Shown piece after piece: positions 57,179 through 64,000 of a stretch of 64,000 bases of DNA; positions within the stretch are counted from its first letter, which is position 1, and the number at the start of each line of letters is the position of its first letter. A model generated the notes under the pieces. That model did not search any database. It worked only from the letters and a program-made list of their open reading frames with translations, and was not told the DNA's origin. The position numbers and the translations under genes were made by a program. This stretch comes from Gigaspora rosea (Eukaryota; Glomeromycota; Glomeromycetes; Diversisporales; Gigasporaceae). The stretch spans positions 134,561 through 198,560 of the forward strand of contig QKWP01000048.1 in NCBI GenBank assembly GCA_003550325.1, read 5' to 3'.

Positions 57179-60100
57179 ATGTCGTTACCTTCGACCCACG
57201 ATGATAAAATCAACAATAAACAAAACCATATTAATACAGTCTACAATTATGACTGGTCATCAACTTCGCTTGGCCCTATGGAGTCATGGGATCCTGCTCT
57301 CAAAAATGCTTTGGTAATTTATTGAATTTATTCTTATTTTATACATAAACTTTTCCATTAAAAAAAAAAAAAAATCGTATGTCAATTTCAGACTTTATGC
57401 CTTCAAACTGCATTCCCCTGCGTTTTATATACTGGCCCAGGTTGGGTAATGATATACAACGAAGGTAAATCAATTTTAAAAATTAACCTATTTGATCGAT
57501 TAACTTTAAATAACCAGTATATTGATTTATATAGCTTGGCAACCAATATTAAAGACGAAACATCCATACGGTTAATTAGATAATTTCATATAATTATAGT
57601 AAACTCTATCAATTTTATAATGTTAATATCTTTTTAAAATTAAATAGCATTAGGAAAACCATTTAAAGCTGTTTGGCCCGAAATATATGATAGTTTTTAT
57701 TTACAATTCCAAAGGTAAGTGAAGTAAATTAGTTACCAAAATTGAAGTAATAATTGATTGAGATTGAAATTGGCTGAAATTGTTGAGTGTTCAGAACCTT
57801 TTTGAAATATAACACTATTTTTGTCAGCGAATATATAAACATAAATCCTAATTTTACATTAAAAATTAGAAAACTTGTCAAACTTCCCACGACAATAATT
57901 TTAATGAAATTTTTCATTTATAATATTAAAAAACAATTTTTCTTTTAATATATGCAGCGTTATAAGGACTAGAAAAGGCCTCTTTAAAAAGGATCAATTA
58001 TACTTATTAGAACGCGATGGATATAGTGAAGAGACGTACTTTGATTATACATTGAGTCCTATCTTTATATCTGATGGCTCTGTTTATGGTAACCTTTGCA
58101 TAGCACAAGAAACTACTCAAAAACTTTTGAATGAAAGAAGGTTAAAAATACTTAGTGAATTTGGTCACAGGATTACTGGTTAGTAAATCATACAATAAAA
58201 ATATAAAACTTATCAGATGTCAATTCACGCTCGTATTGATTTTAATATATATATATATTTTTTTAAAGAGATTGAATCTTTAGAAAGTGCCTGCCATCTT
58301 ATAACAAAAGTATTGGGTGATAATAAAACCGATATTCCTTATGCAATGATTTACTTTGTCAATCACAAATTAAATACTACTTCTGAATCCCTGATTGCAC
58401 GTCTCATTACTACAACCTTTGATTATGACAGTAAAAATGGTTGGCTTTTTCCTGATAATTTACCTGAAGCTCCCGAAATAATTAATTTAAATGAAGATGA
58501 TGATAAGAGCTATAATACATTTATTGAATTAAAAAGAGTAGCTGCAACTTATTCATTTTTAAAATGTGATTCTTGGCCAATACACCTTTTAATGAAGGAT
58601 GGTGATCATATAAAAGTTCTTTTAAATGATGAATCTCAAGCTGCACTCTTATTGACAAAAATTTCTATTAGCAATGATCAAGATTTATATGCTATATTGA
58701 TTTGTGGTATTAATCCACTTCGTACACTTGATGAAAAGTATATGGAATTTTTAAAAGTATGAAAAATTTCTCATTATTAATTTTTTATTTAATAAATATA
58801 TATATACTTATCGAATAAACGTCTTTCATTATATTACAATTTATTAGCTAATTACAAATCAATTGAATACATGTTTGTTACATGCAAAATCAGTTGAGGA
58901 GGAAAGGAAGCGTTCTAAATCATTGGCTGAATTAAATCGTCAAAAAGTCTTGTTTTTTCAAGGAATTAGTCATGAATTAAAAAGTATTGATTTATAATAA
59001 TTTACTTTTTCAATTATATCATATAAATAGACTAAACATTTTCCTTTCTCCATGCCAGCTCCGTTAACTTTAATGCTTTCACCACTTGATGACATAATTA
59101 ATGCTTATCCACAAAAAACGCCAATAATGTCACATCTTCAAATTATACGACGCAATGCTCGTCGATTGCTTAAACTTATTAATACTTTATTACAAGTAAG
59201 TTATATATAAATTCAATTATTAAATACACTTATTTTTCAAAGCAATTATATTAAAGAATATTCACTTCCTATGCAGTTTTCAAATTTAGAATCTGAAAAA
59301 TTAGATGCGTGTTATCGTGAAACCAACATAGTTGAATTTACTCAAGAATTGGTTTCTGATTTTAAAAGTATGGCCGAAACTTTTGGTTTAGATTATATTA
59401 TTGATATTCCATTAGCTGATGAATTTAATCAAGATGTGGGAGATAAGGTTTATTTAGATCATGATATGTATGAGACAATTGTATTTAATCTTTGTAAGTA
59501 TTTTCTAAAAATTATGTTAAAATATGTGATTGACCAATTTTTTTCAAATCATGCAAAGTTTGTCGTATCAAAAAATAATTTGTTTGTTAAAAGGTTCGAA
59601 TGCACTAAAGCATACTTGGAATGGACGTGTAACCATTCGTTTATATGTTGACTACAAAGATAAGAACAAGATGATAGTTCTTGAAGTATCAGATACAGGT
59701 TAGTAATTATTCTATAAATAAAATAACCATTTTACTATTTTTAGTATTATTACTATTATTGCAATTTTCTTTTTAATTTAGGTGTTGGCATCCCAGAATC
59801 AGCCCTTCCAAATATATTCCAACGATTTTATCGGGTAGAATCTCAAAGTTCACGTAGTCATGAAGGTACTGGAATAGGGCTTGCACTTGTAAAAGAACTT
59901 ATAACATCTCATGGTGGAGATATCACTGTTACTTCAATAGAAAATGAAGGAACAACGTTTAAATGTTGGTTTCCAATAGGATGTGACCACTTACCAACGG
60001 ATAAAATACAATCCAATAATGTTGAAAATCAATTAAGTTATGGACGAGAATTATACAATAATCGACAACTTTATTTAGAAGAAAGTTCTCAATGGGTTAA

Positions 60101-63100
60101 AAATAGTAAACTTGATGTTCAGAACGATATCATAGATAAATTACCAATTAATGATAAAAACATGGATGTTGATAAAATACTTCCGAAAGATATCACTACT
60201 TATTTCTCTACAGATGATCTTATTAATGTAAAAAAATATCAAATTTTACTTGTTGATGATAATAATGATATGCGGTAATAGTTTTTATAAATTAATTGCT
60301 TCGTATTACATCATTCACCGTTATCATTATGACTCCAATTAATCATTTTTATAGAGATTATCTTGCAGTTCTTTTAAGAGAATTTGATGTACACCGTGCC
60401 TGTGACGGCCAAGACGCAATAAGAGTCTTAAAAAAACTTAATAGATTACCTGATTTAGTCCTTAGCGGTAAGTTAATTTCGATTTGATAGATATAAATTA
60501 TTGAACGGCTTTGTGCATCAGTTCGTGTAACTTTGATTTGATACATATTTTTTAAAAGCTTTAAACGAATATATCTTGATAATCACCTAAAGAAATTCGA
60601 TGAAAATTATTTAGCTTTAATTCTATGAATTTGTAGGATTAAATTGAAAATTTTTTAACAATTTCATTAGGCGGTTGTCGAGACCCCTTTATTCAAAGGT
60701 TTAAAATTAGCTGTTTCTATTTGAAAAACGGTTTAAATTTTGATACGCTTTTAAACGAAGATATCTCAACAATAATCTAATGAAATCTGATGTAAATTTT
60801 TTATTTTAATTCTACAAATATTTATTTTAATTCTACAAATATTTGATTTAAAATAAAAAAAAAAATTCATCGAATTTTATTAGGCGGTTGTCGAGATATC
60901 TTCGTTTATATTTCTAAAAAAAAAAAACCTGCTACACTTCTGATAGATAGTAATTATGATATGATTTCAAACGAAAATATCTCGACAACAACTTAATTAA
61001 ATTCGACAGAACCCCTTTTTTTTAATTATACAAAAAGAATTACTAATTATTTAGTTTATTTTATTCAATTATTCTCGCTCGGATTCTTTATCAAACATTA
61101 TGAACTTTATTAAATATTATGAAGATACATCATGAGAGTAGTATTCCACTTCATCGCTTTTCATAACTATTATGAAGATACATGATAGAGTAGTGTTCCA
61201 CTTCATCACTTTTCTCTTCAGTTATCGCATACTGTGATCATAACAATTTGGGTCTTTGCCTTAAAATGACCTTATGGGACTATGTAGATTTTAAGAATAA
61301 AAATAAAAATTTCTAACCATTAAATAAACTTTTTTTTATATCTTAAAGCTTAATGAAGTTTACAATATAAAAAAGAGTTTTATTTGAATTGAATTACTGG
61401 TTGGATAGAATTTTAATTTTATTCTTAAAATCTACATAGTCCCATAAGTTCATTTTCAAGGCAAAGACCCCATTTTATACACGTGAATATACTCACGTGA
61501 CGAAGCATAAATGAGAATCGAAAGCACGGGTTATGATGTGGCATATTCTTCATTAATAAAATAGCAAGTTCGAGCCAACGTTATGGTGCAGTACATTCAA
61601 CTTGTTACACATGGCAATGAGTGAGGTCCTAGGTGCAATGAATGGTGTGGCAGCGAAAAGAATAACAAGACAAGCGAAGTAAGAAAGCATTGAGATTCCC
61701 ACATGTATCTTTGTAATCTTTGTCGATGAATCAATATGCATATCTATAATCTCTATCACATGATATCTATCCCTACCGAACGCCCATAGCTATCCCACAA
61801 AAATTTTACCCCCACGTGATTTTGACCAATCGAATTTCAGGATCAGGTGTAACGTAAAAATCGAAGCGAAACGCGAATAGCTCTAAATTTTAATTAGGAA
61901 ACCACTTCTGCGGCCTAATTAAAAATGTTCCTTGTGAAATTTTACAAATATACTCGACCCTACCCTAACTATAACGAAGTTTATCTTTACGCGCAACTTT
62001 TTACTTAGAAAACAAAACACATTTGTTTTGACTATCACGTTACACATGATCTTAGGTCAAAATCACGTGGGGGTAAAATTTTTTGTGGGAGAGCTACCAC
62101 TAATCTCTACCGCATATAATCACATGCATATCTATTATCTTATTATCTTTTAATATAAGCCTCTATTTCAATGAGCAACAAATCTGCAATAATAACCCTA
62201 GCGTAATTTCGTCAACGCATAGGGCTAAACAAAACAAATAGAAACCAGGTTAGGATTAGGCCGGGGCAATAGCTGAAAGACTTCTAACAAAATTCATAAG
62301 AAATTTATTTTTTAGATAAAAATGATTAGTTTCATAGTCAAAATTCTACGTTAAAAGCGTTTTTTTTTTTTAGAAAAAAAATCATAATCGCACGTTACAC
62401 CTGATCTTGCATTCTGGTTGGTCTCAGGCGTAGCGATGCATCGTTGTCAATGACGATGATTTGCTGCGTTCACGGAATTTTGCAGAAAAAATTGTGATTT
62501 GGGGCTGGGATTTAGGATCCTTGTTCATCTTAATGCTGACCAGTTTATGTAATTCTGGTCAGATCGCAGAATTTTTGCAGAATTATCATGCTGTTTGCAA
62601 ATTTTGCAGATCGCAACACACATGAATAATCACTTGATTGTTGCCCAATTACGCGATTGCCCGAAGTCGTTTTTGAGAATATCGGTATTATTTTGAGGAC
62701 ACGGATATAGAAAATCATTAAATTATATTATATTTGTATTAAAGTTTTTTAAGAAAATTACTTTACTATCGTACAATCGGACGACAATCAAATAACCTTA
62801 AATTTGAGCTGCGATCTGCAAAATTTGATAAAGATACAACATTTTGCAAACAGTGATATCATTTTGCAAACAACGATAAAATAAAAATTTTTCATCGAAT
62901 TTCATTATAGGTAATACATTTAAAGCTTTTAAAAAATAAGCCGCGCTTCCATTGATAGATGTTTTAAATTATAGCCTAATTTCAGATGAAGATATTTCGA
63001 TAATCCCTAAGAATTTTATGAAAATTTTTTTTATTTAATTCTACAAAAAAAAATGTATGGAATTTTATTGGATGGTCGTTGAGATATCTTTGTTTAAATT

Positions 63101-64000
63101 TTTTTTTTTAAAAAAAAAAAAAAAGAGCCGAAATGGATGTACACGAAGTTACACAAACTGGCCGATTATTATAATTATATTCATTATTATCGTTATTATT
63201 ATTTGAATTTAATAGATATCATGATGCCAAATATGAATGGATACGAGCTATTAGAAGTATTAAGATCTAATGTAGAAACTCGAATGATTCCCGTAATATT
63301 ATTATCTGCAAAAGCTGGTGAAGAGTCAACGATCGAAGGTAATTTAAAAAATTATTACATTATTATCATCGTTATAGTTTATTAATAAACTTTATTCGAC
63401 CATTTTTGCCGAGCATTGTATAAATATATATTACCAACGATATCTATTTTTTTAGGTTTGGATAAAGGTGCAGATGATTATTTGATAAAGCCATTTTCTG
63501 CCCGTGAATTAATTGCTCGTATTAGAGCAAATATTGAGCTTTCACGTCTTCGTCATAAAATATTATTTCAACAATATAAACAAGAAGAAACCAAACAATT
63601 ATTGCTTACAATATCAAATAAGATTCTTTCTAAATTTGATATAAATCAAACATTATTAGATATTATTAAAGAAATTCATCATAAATTACCAAGTGAAAGA
63701 ATTTTAATTATTTCAAACGATCAATCTGGATTTAAGAATAATGAGATAATTGCTTTATATGATGGATCGGAAAGTATTACGTCAACAAATAATCTATTCA
63801 ATGAAAATAATAATAAGAGCAAATCATCACAAATATTAACTAATTTACAAGAATTTTTATATAATAATTCAGGAGTTAATATTTATTTAGATGTATATTG
63901 TAATGATGTTTGTAAAAATGTATCCGTATTATCTGTAGAAATAAGATTAAATGATACTTGTTGGGGATGGATAAAATTATATAGATCTCCAAACTCTATT
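57179..64000 (+). CDS. Dual hybrid histidine kinase, copy B (5' part, cut by the window end)
   Basis: Exons by the same splice logic: 57179-57313, 57392-57464, 57535-57570, 57648-57714, 57958-58178, 58269-58756, 58848-58983, 59059-59195, 59277-59493, 59594-59698, 59782-60274, 60355-60467, 63216-63338, 63456-beyond 64000. Exon sizes equal copy A except for a codon lost in exon 1, a codon lost in exon 6 (CGDSW becomes CDSW) and exon 12, which is 113 instead of 203 nt because the internal 90-bp duplication is absent. PAS, GAF, HisKA (ISHELKTPL), HATPase (DTGVG, GTGIGLA) and receiver 1 (VDDN, DIMMPN, VK/IKP) are intact, with no frameshift or stop. The sequence stops inside the second GAF-like region, so the second kinase and later receivers are not visible. 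Amino-acid differences from A are scattered and mostly mild, which suggests a working paralogue. Its long intron 12 is almost twice that of A because extra MITEs landed there. Confidence 0.88.
61250..61470. mobile_element. Foldback MITE with long TIRs (GGGTCTTTGCC) in intron 12 of copy B
   Basis: The left arm GGGTCTTTGCCTTAAAATGA and about 75 following bases are matched by the reverse complement of the right arm ending at 61470, including the stretch GGGACTATGTAGATTTTAAG. Copy A has no counterpart. I could not define a target duplication, so no superfamily is assigned. Confidence 0.85.
61794..62090. mobile_element. MITE with TIR TCCCACAAAAATTTTACCCC in intron 12 of copy B
   Basis: About 35 bp at the left (TCCCACAAAAATTTTACCCC then CCACGTGATTTTGACC) return inverted at the right end. 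The inner arms carry the CACGTTACACATGATC / GATCAGGTGTAACGT motif. AGCTA lies on both sides but one base out of register, so the target duplication is uncertain. A diverged relative sits at about 11975-12310. Confidence 0.85.

Larger units (their letters stand above)
60468..63215 (+). other. Long intron 12 of copy B (2748 bp)
   Basis: Same splice sites as copy A (GTAAGT start, AATAG end, split Asp codon). Beyond sequence shared with A it holds an imperfect tandem duplication of about 60 bp (61113-61222), a foldback MITE at 61250-61470, a richer-GC unique piece at 61480-61790 and a second MITE at 61794-62090. No long open frame is seen. Confidence 0.85.

Noticed and set aside
61529-61580. tRNA-like B box AGTTCGAGCC in intron 12 of copy B.
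   Set aside because: No credible A box at the right distance on the same strand.
1-64000. A single 35-37 kb tandem unit covering the whole window, because the arrays (1 and 35330) and the kinase copies (20345 and 57179) have similar spacing.
   Set aside because: DNA between them (for example 5-15 kb against 40-52 kb) does not align, and the arrays are far more diverged than the kinase copies. The equal spacing looks accidental.

Overview
The window looks like nuclear DNA of a filamentous fungus. The best fit is an arbuscular mycorrhizal fungus (Glomeromycotina, Rhizophagus-like). The reasons are strong AT richness, genes cut into many small GT-AG exons, a hAT transposase tail ending in a motif I associate with these fungi, dense non-autonomous DNA transposons, and ACGT microsatellites. 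The species call is inference.

Only one gene family is convincing. A very large dual hybrid histidine kinase lies at 20345-28699 (copy A, complete, 21 proposed exons, 1622 codons). A second copy starts at 57179 and runs off the right edge (copy B, exons 1-14). Each protein reads PAS - GAF - HisKA - HATPase - receiver - GAF-like - HisKA - HATPase, and copy A then continues into a degenerate receiver and a last receiver. It therefore carries a complete kinase/receiver set followed by a second kinase set in one chain. The two copies sit inside a direct segmental duplication: homology begins near 16033 (A) and 53394 (B), about 37 kb apart, and covers some 4 kb of upstream DNA, all exons and most introns. 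Copy A has a perfect 90-bp in-frame duplication inside its first receiver that copy B lacks. In copy A the last receiver has Glu where the phosphorylated Asp is expected. Copy B is cut off before that point.

Layout. 1-12.9 kb: gene-free, almost without CpG, full of repeat arrays and nested MITEs. 12.9-31.8 kb: CpG retained, with copy A of the kinase and its 5' region. 31.8-37.1 kb: CpG-poor repeats, a SINE-like element, a tandem array and a relic hAT transposase tail. 37.1-39.0 kb: CpG-bearing hAT elements. 39-50.7 kb: CpG-poor, nested MITEs and short retroposed transcripts. 51-64 kb: CpG retained, with hairpin motifs and copy B.

Mobile DNA is mostly small and non-autonomous. Several elements have TAG...CTA termini and 8-bp target duplications (hAT type). 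Several have CAGT-like termini flanked by TA (Tc1/mariner type). There is one AGGACCCC-ended family with 8-bp duplications, two foldback palindromes, tRNA-headed SINE-like pieces and two poly(A)-tailed retroposed fragments. Many insertions are nested, so their order can be read directly. Others are present in one kinase copy and absent from the other, which dates them after the duplication. No rRNA, CRISPR, LTR or virus-like element was recognised.
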